From Flavobacteriales bacterium UBA1986 (lineage in GTDB: Bacteria > Bacteroidota > Bacteroidia > Flavobacteriales_G > Salibacteraceae), in assembly GCA_002336245.1 (NCBI GenBank), contig DDDG01000015.1:1-39069 (forward strand): 39,069 nt of DNA. Reading direction: 5' to 3'. Below are positions 1 to 8,155 of this stretch, piece by piece. Each line of letters starts with the position of its first letter. The first letter of the stretch is position 1. Both the position numbers and the translations under genes were made by a program. Below the pieces are notes generated by a model, which saw only the letters and a list, made by a program, of their open reading frames with translations, was not told the origin of the DNA and made no database searches.

Positions 1-208
1 ACTTAACTTAGCATGTCTCTGGTAAACTTTCTTTGAAGACTTACAGTGCAGACGATTTACATCCTTAAACATCAGCCTCTCCAGAGCACTCGCTATTGAT
101 TTGCATTTCTTATTTTAGTCGACAAGCCAAAGTCGCAGCTATACGTCGGACTGAACGAGACAATTTTAACCAAGCTGGGGTTGATTAAGTAAATAACAAA
201 AGAATAAA
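1..208. other. Intergenic leader before carbonic anhydrase
   Basis: No open frame with protein-like content, no tRNA fold and no strong terminator was recognised here. An imperfect Bacteroidota -7-like element (TATTTTAG, 111-118, one mismatch to TAnnTTTG) could belong to the carbonic anhydrase promoter, but it lies about 90 bases from the start codon and has no convincing -33 partner. The window edge may cut an upstream transcription unit. Confidence 0.4.
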
Positions 209-838
209 ATGGACATTAAACAGATCTTCGAAAACAATCAAAATTGGGTTGAGAATCAATTGAACCTCGACTCTAGTTACTTCAACGATTTGTCGAAAGG
301 CCAAAGTCCAGACATTCTCTACATCGGTTGTTCCGACAGTCGGGTGACTGCAGAAGAACTTATGGGCGTTCTGCCAGGGGACGTATTTGTACATCGGAAC
401 ATTGCCAACATGGTTCCCAATACTGACTTGAGTTCAATGTCGGTCATCGACTACGCTGTAAAACACCTGAAGGTAAATCATGTAGTTGTTTGTGGGCACT
501 ATTACTGCGGCGGTGTGAAGGCTGCTATGGAATCCAAGGATTTGGGAATTCTCAATCCATGGTTGAGAAACATCCGCGATGTTTACCGTACCCACAGGGA
601 AGAATTAAATTCCATTTCTGATGAAGACAAACGCTACCAGCGCCTTGTTGAATTAAACGTTCAAGAACAGTGCATCAACGTCATTAAAACTGCGGAAGTT
701 CAAAAAGCATATCGAGAGAGAAATCTTGCGGTTCATGGTTGGGTCTTCGACATCCATTCCGGGAGGCTCATCGACTTAAAAATTGACTTTTCTGAAATTT
801 TGAAAAACGTGATGGAAATCTATCGCCTGGACATCTGA
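209..838 (+). CDS. can: Beta-class carbonic anhydrase
   Basis: This 209-residue protein should interconvert CO2 and bicarbonate in the cytoplasm, supplying bicarbonate for carboxylation and pH balance. The zinc site is complete: Cys41-Ser-Asp43-Ser-Arg45 contains the first Cys ligand and the Asp/Arg dyad, and His97 and Cys100 in GHYYCGG provide the other two ligands. Its length is typical of the family and there is no signal peptide. The ATG follows an A-rich stretch. It stands alone; the next gene on this strand starts about 200 bases downstream. The assignment rests on motifs and is very secure; only its physiological role in this organism is inferred. Confidence 0.96.
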   Translation: MDIKQIFENNQNWVENQLNLDSSYFNDLSKGQSPDILYIGCSDSRVTAEELMGVLPGDVFVHRNIANMVPNTDLSSMSVIDYAVKHLKVNHVVVCGHYYCGGVKAAMESKDLGILNPWLRNIRDVYRTHREELNSISDEDKRYQRLVELNVQEQCINVIKTAEVQKAYRERNLAVHGWVFDIHSGRLIDLKIDFSEILKNVMEIYRLDI

Positions 839-902
839 AGTTAGGCATCTAAATTCGTTGCGTGGATGCGTTTATAAATACGACTTCAAAAGCATGACAT
901 AG

Positions 903-914
903 CTGTCCGGACAG
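903..914. repeat. Perfect 12-bp palindrome inside a wider inverted repeat
   Basis: CTGTCCGGACAG is a perfect palindrome. It lies between two arms of a longer inverted repeat, AGTTAGGC at 839-846 and GCCTAACT at 936-943, in the gap between the carbonic anhydrase and Crp/Fnr genes. No poly-T follows, so it is not an obvious intrinsic terminator. It could be an operator for the neighbouring Crp/Fnr regulator, but nothing in the sequence proves it. Confidence 0.3.
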
Positions 915-1044
915 ATTTGCTAAATCATGAGTGAGGCCTAACTCGAGCTCTTTAAATGTCCATAAACAAGAATCCTCTGACTCCATATTCCAAATGCAGT
1001 TCATCTGGAAGTGGGCTTGAGTGATTCATCAAAAACTCAAGATA

Positions 1045-1605
1045 ATGACGAATCTCGAAGCAAGTGTAATCGGGACCTTCGGCTTTTCCAATGAAGAATT
1101 CCAGAGCATCCAATCCTTTTTCAAGCCTCTGAGCATTAAAAAAGGGGAATACTTTTTAGAGGAAGGCAAGTATTGTAGGTACTTGGGCTTTGTTGAGAGT
1201 GGAATTCTAAGAGAGCACATGTACATCAATGAAAAGGAAGTAACCAAATGGTTCTCGTCGACTGGATACTTCGCTACTGATTTAATCGGATTCCTTCACG
1301 GGGAAAAATCAAGGGTAAACTATCAAGCCATCAACGACGTGGAACTTATGGTTTTGTCGAAAGACAATTACGATTTGCTTGGTAAGCACGTTGAAAGATG
1401 GGCGACTTTAGAAAAGTTGTTCTTAACCAAGTGTTTTTCGGTTTTAGAGAATCGAATTGTTTCGCACCTTTCCATGAACGCAGAAGAACGATACAAGGCA
1501 TTTTTTGAATTCCAACCTTCCTTGTTCTACCAGGTTCCACTGCATCAAATTGCTTCTATGTTGGCCATGTCGCCCGAAACCTTGAGTAGAATGCGCGCCA
1601 AATAG
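1045..1605 (+). CDS. Crp/Fnr family transcriptional regulator
   Basis: This is a 186-residue cytoplasmic regulator. The N-terminal two thirds form a cyclic-nucleotide-binding-like beta-roll (KKGEYFLEEGKYCRYLGFVESG). The C-terminal end holds a short helix-turn-helix (VPLHQIASMLAMSPETLSRM), the usual layout of the many small Bacteroidota Crp-like proteins that lack the Fnr Fe-S cysteines. A GTG at 1021 would add eight residues, but the in-frame ATG at 1045 matches the normal family N-terminus better. The SRPBCC gene begins 80 bases downstream on the same strand and may be its target or co-transcribed. The effector is unknown. Confidence 0.88.
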   Translation: MTNLEASVIGTFGFSNEEFQSIQSFFKPLSIKKGEYFLEEGKYCRYLGFVESGILREHMYINEKEVTKWFSSTGYFATDLIGFLHGEKSRVNYQAINDVELMVLSKDNYDLLGKHVERWATLEKLFLTKCFSVLENRIVSHLSMNAEERYKAFFEFQPSLFYQVPLHQIASMLAMSPETLSRMRAK

Positions 1606-1684
1606 CTGAGTTGAACTTCTTGATATATGTCAAGACGAAGGCTGCCAATGTTGCTGACTTTTGGTGAAACAAAATTCAATAAAC

Positions 1685-2215
1685 ATGAAAAAGTCAATAA
1701 CAGTATCACTTTTAGCCGCCATTGCTGTTGAAGTGAAAGCCCAAGATCAAGCAACAATTAAAATCAACTCGCAAGCAGCAGTTGTACAAAGCCAGGAGAT
1801 CATCATCAATTCAAACCCCGACCTAGTCTGGGAAATACTTACTGGTGTTGAAGATTGGCCTTCTTGGAACGAAAAAGTAACGAAGACAAGCATAAAAGAA
1901 GAACTGCAAGTAGGATCCGTTTTCAGTTGGAAGAGCGGCGGAGTAAACGTTCACTCAAAACTCCACAGTTATAAAGACCAACAAATTATGGGTTGGACAG
2001 GCCATACCATTGGCGCCAAAGCAGTACACAATTGGCATCTCATTCCCACGAAAAACGGGACAAAGGTCATAGTAGAAGAAAGTATGGATGGTTGGCTGGT
2101 CGAACTCTTGAAGAAATCGATGAACAAAAAACTAGAGGCTGATATGATTTTCTGGTTGAGTCGATTGAAATCGGAATGTGAAAGTCAAGCCAAGGAAATT
2201 CAAGTAAACATCTAA
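1685..2215 (+). CDS. Secreted SRPBCC/polyketide-cyclase-like protein
   Basis: The product is about 176 residues from the ATG at 1685; a GTG at 1661 would extend it by eight residues ahead of the signal peptide. A short hydrophobic segment ending in VKAQ looks like a cleavable signal peptide. The rest has features of the SRPBCC/START-like fold: an early strand then VWEILTGVEDWPSWN, a strand rich in Ser/Trp, GWTGHTIG, and a late HNWHLIPTKNGTKVIVEES hairpin followed by a long C-terminal helix. Such proteins form a hydrophobic cavity, but the ligand cannot be predicted. It lies directly behind the Crp/Fnr regulator gene. Export of an SRPBCC domain is less usual than a cytoplasmic location. Confidence 0.78.
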   Translation: MKKSITVSLLAAIAVEVKAQDQATIKINSQAAVVQSQEIIINSNPDLVWEILTGVEDWPSWNEKVTKTSIKEELQVGSVFSWKSGGVNVHSKLHSYKDQQIMGWTGHTIGAKAVHNWHLIPTKNGTKVIVEESMDGWLVELLKKSMNKKLEADMIFWLSRLKSECESQAKEIQVNI

Positions 2216-2221
2216 ACTTAA

Positions 2222-2353
2222 AAGCTTTGTGCGCTTCAAGCCCGAGTCTTTATTGAAGTGAAAAATCTTTCGGAGGATGAGTTAATTTGCGTGGAAAAAG
2301 CCTCCGAAAGATTGCACGAGTGCGGATTTGAAATTCTCCGCGACAATTTATAG
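2222..2353 (+). pseudogene. Possible remnant of an unknown gene
   Basis: Between a TAA at 2219-2221 and a TAG at 2351-2353 there is an open stretch of 43 codons with protein-like composition (for example ARVFIEVKNLSEDELICVEK and HECGFEILRDNL). There is no good start codon; a GTG at 2258 is possible. The charged, amphipathic content looks coding rather than random, so it may be the 3' end of a gene whose 5' part was deleted. It runs into the upstream side of the CPBP gene in a different frame. The family is not recognised. Confidence 0.25.
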
Positions 2354-2405
2354 TTTAGCCCTTCTCGCATTGCAGCCAAGCGATGCATCGGCAGAGTATA
2401 AACCT

Positions 2406-3191
2406 ATGAGCTGGAAACGAATTCTCGCATTCATTGCATTCTCGACTGTGGTATCGAATGTTTTCAGATTCGATTTGTTTGACCATAAAACCGCTTTGGA
2501 AGTACTTCCCACTTGGATGTACATACTGGCGAATGTGCTTCTAGAAGGCAGCGGGGTTTTTATTGGTGCATTGATCGCTCTTTCGTTTTTGAAAAAAGAG
2601 CGGAAGGTGGAGACGAGTCTTTTTGGCAGCTCAAAATCAAAAAGCTTGATCATGTTGGTGATTCCAGTCATTCTAATATCAGTCATTGGAGTGGACAATC
2701 AATTTGAGATGGACTCCCATTTCTATGGTTTGATTGCCGTTCTGGGGACTTTGGTCTACTGCATCATGGAAGAATATGGTTGGCGAGGCTATTTACAGGA
2801 AGAATTGAAAAGCTTCAACCCTCGTCTCAAATACTTGATTGTTGGAACCGTATGGTATTTATGGCACCTGAGTTTCCTCACTACAACCGACATCGGTGAC
2901 AATTTATTCTTCTGGCTTATGATGATTTTCGGAAGCTGGGGCATCGGGCAAGTGGCAGACTCAACCAAGTCGATTTTAGCATGCGCCTGCTTTCATTTAA
3001 TCATCCAAATCATGATGTTTAATGCCTTGATTAAAGATGGAATCAACGGAACTGAAAAACTCACAATTCTTGGCATTTCTGCAGTCCTATGGTTTTTTAT
3101 TGTCAAGAAATGGGAAAGGGCAAACACAAAACCAGAAGGAATACAAGCGTCTCAATCAAATGGGAATCTAGAACGAAATTCGCAGACCTAG
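2406..3191 (+). CDS. CPBP family intramembrane metalloprotease
   Basis: This is a polytopic membrane protein of 261 residues from the ATG at 2406. A TTG at 2328 would add a less convincing 26-residue leader. The CPBP (Abi/Rce1-like) catalytic motifs are present: EEYGWR (Glu122, Glu123, Arg127), then WYLWHLSF with a conserved His, and a later helix with FHLI. These form the glutamate/histidine active site within the membrane. The substrate is unknown; in bacteria such proteins are linked to bacteriocin immunity, peptide maturation or membrane stress. Its 3' end overlaps the convergent TonB receptor gene by 24 bases. A second CPBP gene lies at 7368-8126. Confidence 0.88.
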   Translation: MSWKRILAFIAFSTVVSNVFRFDLFDHKTALEVLPTWMYILANVLLEGSGVFIGALIALSFLKKERKVETSLFGSSKSKSLIMLVIPVILISVIGVDNQFEMDSHFYGLIAVLGTLVYCIMEEYGWRGYLQEELKSFNPRLKYLIVGTVWYLWHLSFLTTTDIGDNLFFWLMMIFGSWGIGQVADSTKSILACACFHLIIQIMMFNALIKDGINGTEKLTILGISAVLWFFIVKKWERANTKPEGIQASQSNGNLERNSQT

Positions 3192-5486
3192 AATTAGGTT
3201 TAAGCCTAAATCATTGGCGAAATACCTCTGGCGATTCAAGTAATCCCGGTAAGTTTCATTGAGCAAATTTTCGGCCTTTATGTGCACACTCACTCTCATC
3301 TTTTTTAATTGTCTTTCTGCTGAAAGCCTCGCTCCAAGCAAATAATATGAACCTGGTGGAGCGACAAAATCTTGAGAGGGCAGCACATCTTTTTGTTCAA
3401 AAACGTATCTGTTGTTGAGCTCGAATTCCAGCTTCTCAATTTTTCCTATGGACGGAAATTGATACTTAAAGCTCGCGATTAAATTATTCGACGGCATAAA
3501 AACCAATGGCAGATCATTCGTTCGATCGTATCCATATATGAAGCTGTATTTCCCCATAACATTAAATCGGTCTGTTGCCTGAAAGCTGGTCTTAATGTCA
3601 AATCCCGTCAATTGTGCGTCTGTTTGTTCGTAGCGGAAAACAGGAAAAGCTCCACGAATGGTCAATCGAATTTCATCCTGTGGACTGAGATAAATGTAGT
3701 CTTGGATGTATTGGAGGTACACCAATCCTTCAACGAACAGCTTATTCTTCACTTGGCCGGTGAGCGATAATGTGCTTTTAATGGAAGTCTCCCTATTGAG
3801 ATTAGGATCCCCTTCTTCAATTCCACTGACCCCCTGATGCAGTCCGTTGCTGTAAAGCTCATTTATTTCAGGGTTTCTAGCCTTGTACCCAATGTTCAGT
3901 GTTGACTTCCACTCTGGCGTAAACTTATGTGCAAGGCCAAGCATTGCACTCATGTTATGAAAGGCGGCTTCGTAGCGGACAATTTCTCGGGGTGTGCTGA
4001 TGGAAATTGCCGCCACATTGCGACTCTCAAAATCATATCGACCGGCGAGCTCGAAGCTCGTTTTCTTCCCAGAATTTCTGAGCAAAGCAAATGCTCCCAA
4101 CTTGTTAGAAATATAATCTGGAATAATTGGTAGAATGCCCGTTTCTGGAAGGTTGATGTTGGAAATTCGATTGATCTGAACACCACTCTTTAGCACCCAA
4201 TTTCGTGCTAAATAGTTTGAGTATTTGCCCTCAAGAAAATTGGATGTTTGTTCTAAACTCAATGCTGGAATCTCAGATCTGCCACTTCTGCGCACATCAA
4301 ACTCTTTTCTCAAATCGTATTGCAGGCCATAGGTCAGCTGAAGTTCTTGTTTTTCACTAAGGCTGTATTTTGAATGTAGTTTGAACAACTGATGGTTGAC
4401 CTTTTGAGAGGGCGAAGAGATGGAATAACTAAACTTCTTCTCAGTAAAAAAAGGAACGTCGCGTTCGAGTGCTGCTTCTAAGTCTGTGAGATTGCCGATG
4501 TGTGAACCTCTCAGAACACCGTAGTTCGCATTGAAAGAGCTGAAATACAATTCAGTAAAGATTCTTTTTGTCCATGCCTTTTCGAGTTGCAGCGCGAAAT
4601 TCGCAGACTCGCTTCCCGTATTTCTGAGGTAGTACTTTGACGTTCGTTTGTCGCCACTTTTTTTGATTGTACCCACAAGACGCCATGCGAGCGACTTATG
4701 GTATCGCTGCAATTCAAGGTTGAGTCCGTTTGCCAATCCATTGCTCTCAAAAAAGTACCGTCCTTCCCCATGAAGATGTGGTTCTTGGTTTATTTTTTCA
4801 GGCTCAACCAAAACAACACTTCCGAGTGAACTTCCTTGATATTCGAGTGCCCCTACTCCCTTTATCACGGTAATTCGATTGGCCGCCAAAGCATCGATCT
4901 CAGGACTGTGATCTACACCCCACTGCTGGCCGCCTTGAGTAATTCCGTTGTTGATAATGCTCAGGCGATTTCCATACAGCCCATGAACAACGGGCTTAGA
5001 AATTCCACTGCCGTTTCTTATCGTGCTCACTCCTGCAATATTTTCAAGCATCTCGCCCAAAGCCTTTTCGGTATTTCTAGAAATGTTTTCCGAATTGATC
5101 GACTGGCTTTCCTGAAGAATGGCACTTCCACTCTCCCCCACCACCGCCACTTCATCTAAGAGTTGGCTGTTGTGATCCAAGAATATCGTAAGACTTGTAT
5201 CGCCGTGAATGTTTAGGAAAAGTTGAATCGTTTCGCAGCCTATGTGTGAGACTGCCAGATGGTACTTTCCGGGACAAAGAGATTCGAGTGTAATAAAGCC
5301 AAGAGTGTCGCTGACAACGCCCGATTGGATTTCCTTCAAATAGATGTTGGCATATGGAATTGGGGCTCCTGTGCTTAAATCTTTGACAAAACCAGAAACT
5401 TGCAGGTCACAGTTCTGCGAATAGCCCGTTGTTCCCGAGAACAAGAGGATGAAGAAGCCAATGGCAAGCCTATTGAACTTCCACAT
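3168..5486 (-). CDS. TonB-dependent outer-membrane receptor, probably for metal uptake
   Basis: This 772-residue receptor has a signal peptide (about residues 1-23), a carboxypeptidase-regulatory-like N-terminal domain (about 27-105, GFVKDLSTGAPIPYANIYLK), a plug domain (about 115-225, with VVHGLYGNRLSIINNG and VDHSPEIDALAANRITVIKG) and a 22-strand-type barrel ending in Phe. The plug segment around DHSPEIDAL resembles ZnuD-like zinc receptors more than SusC receptors, so a metal ligand is likely but inferred. Its start overlaps the upstream lipoprotein gene by 17 bases, implying translational coupling and a two-gene operon under the promoter and palindrome near 6069-6099. It is full length with no lesion seen. 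Confidence 0.93.
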   Translation of the reverse strand: MWKFNRLAIGFFILLFSGTTGYSQNCDLQVSGFVKDLSTGAPIPYANIYLKEIQSGVVSDTLGFITLESLCPGKYHLAVSHIGCETIQLFLNIHGDTSLTIFLDHNSQLLDEVAVVGESGSAILQESQSINSENISRNTEKALGEMLENIAGVSTIRNGSGISKPVVHGLYGNRLSIINNGITQGGQQWGVDHSPEIDALAANRITVIKGVGALEYQGSSLGSVVLVEPEKINQEPHLHGEGRYFFESNGLANGLNLELQRYHKSLAWRLVGTIKKSGDKRTSKYYLRNTGSESANFALQLEKAWTKRIFTELYFSSFNANYGVLRGSHIGNLTDLEAALERDVPFFTEKKFSYSISSPSQKVNHQLFKLHSKYSLSEKQELQLTYGLQYDLRKEFDVRRSGRSEIPALSLEQTSNFLEGKYSNYLARNWVLKSGVQINRISNINLPETGILPIIPDYISNKLGAFALLRNSGKKTSFELAGRYDFESRNVAAISISTPREIVRYEAAFHNMSAMLGLAHKFTPEWKSTLNIGYKARNPEINELYSNGLHQGVSGIEEGDPNLNRETSIKSTLSLTGQVKNKLFVEGLVYLQYIQDYIYLSPQDEIRLTIRGAFPVFRYEQTDAQLTGFDIKTSFQATDRFNVMGKYSFIYGYDRTNDLPLVFMPSNNLIASFKYQFPSIGKIEKLEFELNNRYVFEQKDVLPSQDFVAPPGSYYLLGARLSAERQLKKMRVSVHIKAENLLNETYRDYLNRQRYFANDLGLNLILGLRISF

Positions 5487-6045
5487 TAAAAGTCACTTCT
5501 AGGTCTGTTTCGCCCCCAGCATTGGAGATATCGCCTTCTGAGACCCCAGATGCATTCTTATCCGGTTGATGTCTTAAGGTTATTTTGAGGACTCCAGAAC
5601 CTGCTTCCTCAGTGCTTATAGTCGTTGACAAACCTATTGGCTGACCGTTTACATCCGCATCGCCGTATTCCACCTTCAGCCCCTCGACTGTAGTTTCAAA
5701 AAAGAACTGATGCTCAGCACCTTCTTCTTCAATCTCAAGGCTAATGTCGGCCGTAGGAGTCTCCAATTCATTCAACAAAGTAATGGCCCCGGAATAGTTC
5801 GTGTTCACTATAAGACTTCCACCTGTAATTGTGGGTGGATTACCTCCGTCTCCATCCAAATCCATAAAGCTCAGCACGACCGGACTTCCTCCTCCACCAG
5901 GAGTAAGAGTGAAATTGAAGCTTGTAACAACTTCTTCCTCATTCGGAATGATTGGATCCTCTGGTTCGTTTTTATCACAAGAAGTGCTGCCTATGACCGA
6001 TGTGAGGCTTATGCACAAGAATGAAATGAGTCTACTGCTTTTCAT
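5470..6045 (-). CDS. Surface or periplasmic lipoprotein paired with the TonB receptor
   Basis: This is a 191-residue lipoprotein with a lipobox-type leader (SVIGSTSC) followed by an acidic, proline-rich linker. The mature part contains FMDLDGDGGNPP, a paired Glu-rich segment and AEHQFFFET, and ends in a beta-rich region with LRHQPDKNASG. Small lipoproteins of this type are commonly encoded directly before ZnuD-like receptors in Bacteroidota; a role in capturing or handing over the metal is inferred. The clustered Asp/Glu and His residues fit metal binding. It is the first gene of the operon and carries the candidate regulated promoter immediately upstream. Confidence 0.82.
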   Translation of the reverse strand: MKSSRLISFLCISLTSVIGSTSCDKNEPEDPIIPNEEEVVTSFNFTLTPGGGGSPVVLSFMDLDGDGGNPPTITGGSLIVNTNYSGAITLLNELETPTADISLEIEEEGAEHQFFFETTVEGLKVEYGDADVNGQPIGLSTTISTEEAGSGVLKITLRHQPDKNASGVSEGDISNAGGETDLEVTFNVEVQ

Positions 6046-6068
6046 TGCGCCTAAATTTTTGAATGTGG

Positions 6069-6076
6069 CAAAAGTA
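6069..6076 (-). promoter_or_regulatory. Bacteroidota -7 element of the receptor operon
   Basis: Read on the minus strand this is TACTTTTG, an exact match to the Bacteroidota -7 consensus TAnnTTTG. It sits 24 bases upstream of the lipoprotein start codon, which places the transcript start near 6062. The palindrome at 6085-6099 lies just upstream, where the -33 contacts are expected. Confidence 0.6.
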
Positions 6077-6084
6077 TTTCTTTA

Positions 6085-6099
6085 TGCAACATCGTTGCA
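6085..6099. promoter_or_regulatory. Perfect palindromic operator, candidate Zur/Fur-type site
   Basis: TGCAAC-ATC-GTTGCA is a perfect 6+3+6 inverted repeat located 9 bases upstream of the minus-strand -7 box of the lipoprotein/TonB-receptor operon. A repressor bound here would block the promoter. The size and geometry fit Fur-family sites, and the metal-receptor-like operon suggests zinc or iron control. The identity of the regulator is inference. Confidence 0.55.
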
Positions 6100-6319
6100 C
6101 TAAGAGGGGAGTCCTTTTTAGATAACAGCTAAACTTGACATAAATGCAATCTACATTACTGTTGCAATCGTTCCACGGCTAAATCAATAGATCGTACTAG
6201 CCATCAAACACTTTAGGTTCATCCTTTCGTCTTGAGGGTGGATTGACTTCCATCGATTTCAAAAAAAGGCCGTCATTTAAAAGACAAAAAATGGAATTGA
6301 ATGGTCCATTGTATCCAAA

Positions 6320-7285
6320 ATGCTTTGTGGCAACCTGCAGTACCTCAAGATTCTCTGTGAGACTGGAATTGAGGAAATCTGCGATGCGCGGATCAGCAAT
6401 CTAAGGTTGGTGAAAGAAATCAATCCCGCCATCCGGACTGTTTACATTAAACCACCCGCCAAAAGAAGCATCAAGAACATCATTAAATACGCCGATGTCA
6501 GCTTCAACACCCAAATAGAAACCATTCGTTGGCTGAGCGAAGAAGCCCAGCGACAAGCCAAGAAACACCACGTTGTGATTATGGTGGAGATGGGTGATTT
6601 GCGCGAGGGTGTTCTTGGGGATGATTTGGTTGACTTCTACGAAAAGGTCTTTGAGTTGCCCAACATTGAAGTGGTGAGTTTCGGAACCAATCTGAATTGT
6701 CTTCATGGAGTGATGCCTTCTCACGACAAGCTCATTCAACTCAGTTTGTACAAGCAACTGGTTGAAACCAAGTTTCACCGCAAAACCCCTTACGTAACGG
6801 GTGGCACAAGCGTGGTTATCCCCCTGATTTTCAACAAACAACTCCCGAAAGGCATCAACCATTTCCGTGTTGGTGAGACCCTTTACTTTGGCAACAATCT
6901 CTTCAGTTTGAAGCCAATTAAAGGAATGAAATCGGACGTATTCAAACTCTACGCAGAGGTCATTGAAATCTTCGAAAAGCCAATGGTTCCAAGCGGAGAT
7001 TTGGAGGCCAATCCTTCGGGAGAAGTATTTGAAATAAACGAAGAAGACTACGGTAAAACTTCATATCGAGCAATCATTGATTTAGGACTGCTCGACATCT
7101 CCCCCGACTTTTTAATTCCAGAAGCCAAAGATTTTGAAATCATTGGAGCCAGTTCAGATATGATTGTTCTTGATTTGGGCGACAAACCAAAATATAAAGT
7201 GGGCGATCTGGTGCCCTTTCGCTTGAAGTATATGGGCGCTCTTGCACTTATGAACTCGAACTATATTGAGAAAAAGGTCGTGTAA
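6320..7285 (+). CDS. Alanine/ornithine racemase-family PLP protein, N-terminus lost
   Basis: The ORF covers most of an alanine-racemase N-terminal-domain (YhfX/ornithine-racemase-like) fold: AVRTVYIKPPAKR-like strand, MVEMGDLREGV, and LPKGINHFRVGETLYFG near the phosphate-binding end. Translation from the ATG at 6320 is about 35 residues short. The preceding in-frame codons read EWSIVSK and fit the family; that Lys (codon 6317-6319) corresponds to the PLP Schiff-base lysine. A TAA at 6278 closes this frame and no plausible start lies between. The 5' end therefore seems deleted or frameshifted and the product probably cannot bind PLP. The rest of the frame is intact, so the lesion is recent or a sequence error. 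Confidence 0.75.
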   Translation: MLCGNLQYLKILCETGIEEICDARISNLRLVKEINPAIRTVYIKPPAKRSIKNIIKYADVSFNTQIETIRWLSEEAQRQAKKHHVVIMVEMGDLREGVLGDDLVDFYEKVFELPNIEVVSFGTNLNCLHGVMPSHDKLIQLSLYKQLVETKFHRKTPYVTGGTSVVIPLIFNKQLPKGINHFRVGETLYFGNNLFSLKPIKGMKSDVFKLYAEVIEIFEKPMVPSGDLEANPSGEVFEINEEDYGKTSYRAIIDLGLLDISPDFLIPEAKDFEIIGASSDMIVLDLGDKPKYKVGDLVPFRLKYMGALALMNSNYIEKKVV

Positions 7286-7367
7286 CTAGCGCTGAAGTCA
7301 ACAGTCAGATTCTTCGTGCGGGCTTAATTATATTCGTTGAACCAATTTGCGTTCAGCTATTAATATC

Positions 7368-8126
7368 ATGACCTCAAAAAAGCTGTTGCTCGCAATCATT
7401 CTTATAGCCATTGGCTTGCTCGGAGTGTTTTCTATTCTCACGATGGAATTGCCAATTCCTGCAGAAGCTGAGGCCATTTTAAAAGCGAGGTTTACGGATT
7501 TTCAAATCCAGCTCCTACTCTTAATAAATCCAACACTAATGTTGCTCATTGCAGTGGCTGTTGGCACTGCACTCTTCCAGAAAGTGAATCTGGGAGTGCC
7601 AATCATTGAACGCTTCATTGGAATAAAAAACGACTCCTTAAAGCTTTCGGACATTCTCAAATATGGACTCCTCGGTGGTCTCTTATCAGGAATTCTCTTG
7701 AGTCTTGTTGGGCTCATCTTCAATCCAATTCTCCCCGCAGAATTTCTCGAATTGGGAGAATCATTTCAACCCTCTTTGGCAGCACGTTTTCTTTACGGAG
7801 GCTTAACAGAAGAAATATTGATGCGCTTTGGCTTGATGACCTTCATCGTATGGCTGCTCTCATTGATGTCAAAGAATAAGACTCCACTGCTTTATTGGAT
7901 CGGCATTCTCATTTCTGCAATCATATTTGGGATTGGGCATTTTCCGATTGCATTTCAATCTCTCGAGTCCCCTTCTGTTGCCTTATTGTCCTACATTCTC
8001 ATCGGAAACTCAATCGGCGGGATCGTGTTTGGTTGGTTGTATTGGAAAAAGGGATTGGAAGCTGCTTTCATCGCTCACATCATAACGCATGTTGTGATGC
8101 TCATGGCTGAATCAATCAACACCTAG
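7368..8126 (+). CDS. CPBP family intramembrane metalloprotease
   Basis: This is a membrane protein of 252 residues from the ATG at 7368; a TTG at 7347 is a poorer choice. It has about seven hydrophobic segments. The family signature is clear: GGLTEEILMRFGL gives the EExxxR motif, GIGHFP supplies a second-motif His, and HIITHVV near the C-terminus carries the last conserved His. It is a distant paralogue of the CPBP protein at 2406-3191. The substrate is unknown. The small lipoprotein gene starts 30 bases downstream and may share the transcript. Confidence 0.9.
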   Translation: MTSKKLLLAIILIAIGLLGVFSILTMELPIPAEAEAILKARFTDFQIQLLLLINPTLMLLIAVAVGTALFQKVNLGVPIIERFIGIKNDSLKLSDILKYGLLGGLLSGILLSLVGLIFNPILPAEFLELGESFQPSLAARFLYGGLTEEILMRFGLMTFIVWLLSLMSKNKTPLLYWIGILISAIIFGIGHFPIAFQSLESPSVALLSYILIGNSIGGIVFGWLYWKKGLEAAFIAHIITHVVMLMAESINT

Positions 8127-8155
8127 AATTGAATGCAGTAATTATTCTCAAATTG

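Noticed and set aside
1..208. tRNA or small RNA gene upstream of the carbonic anhydrase
   Set aside because: No cloverleaf, CCA end or strong hairpin-plus-T-run was recognised on either strand.
3950..5159. Long plus-strand and other-frame open frames inside the TonB receptor gene
   Set aside because: They have no family features and lie fully inside a well-supported gene; they are frame shadows.
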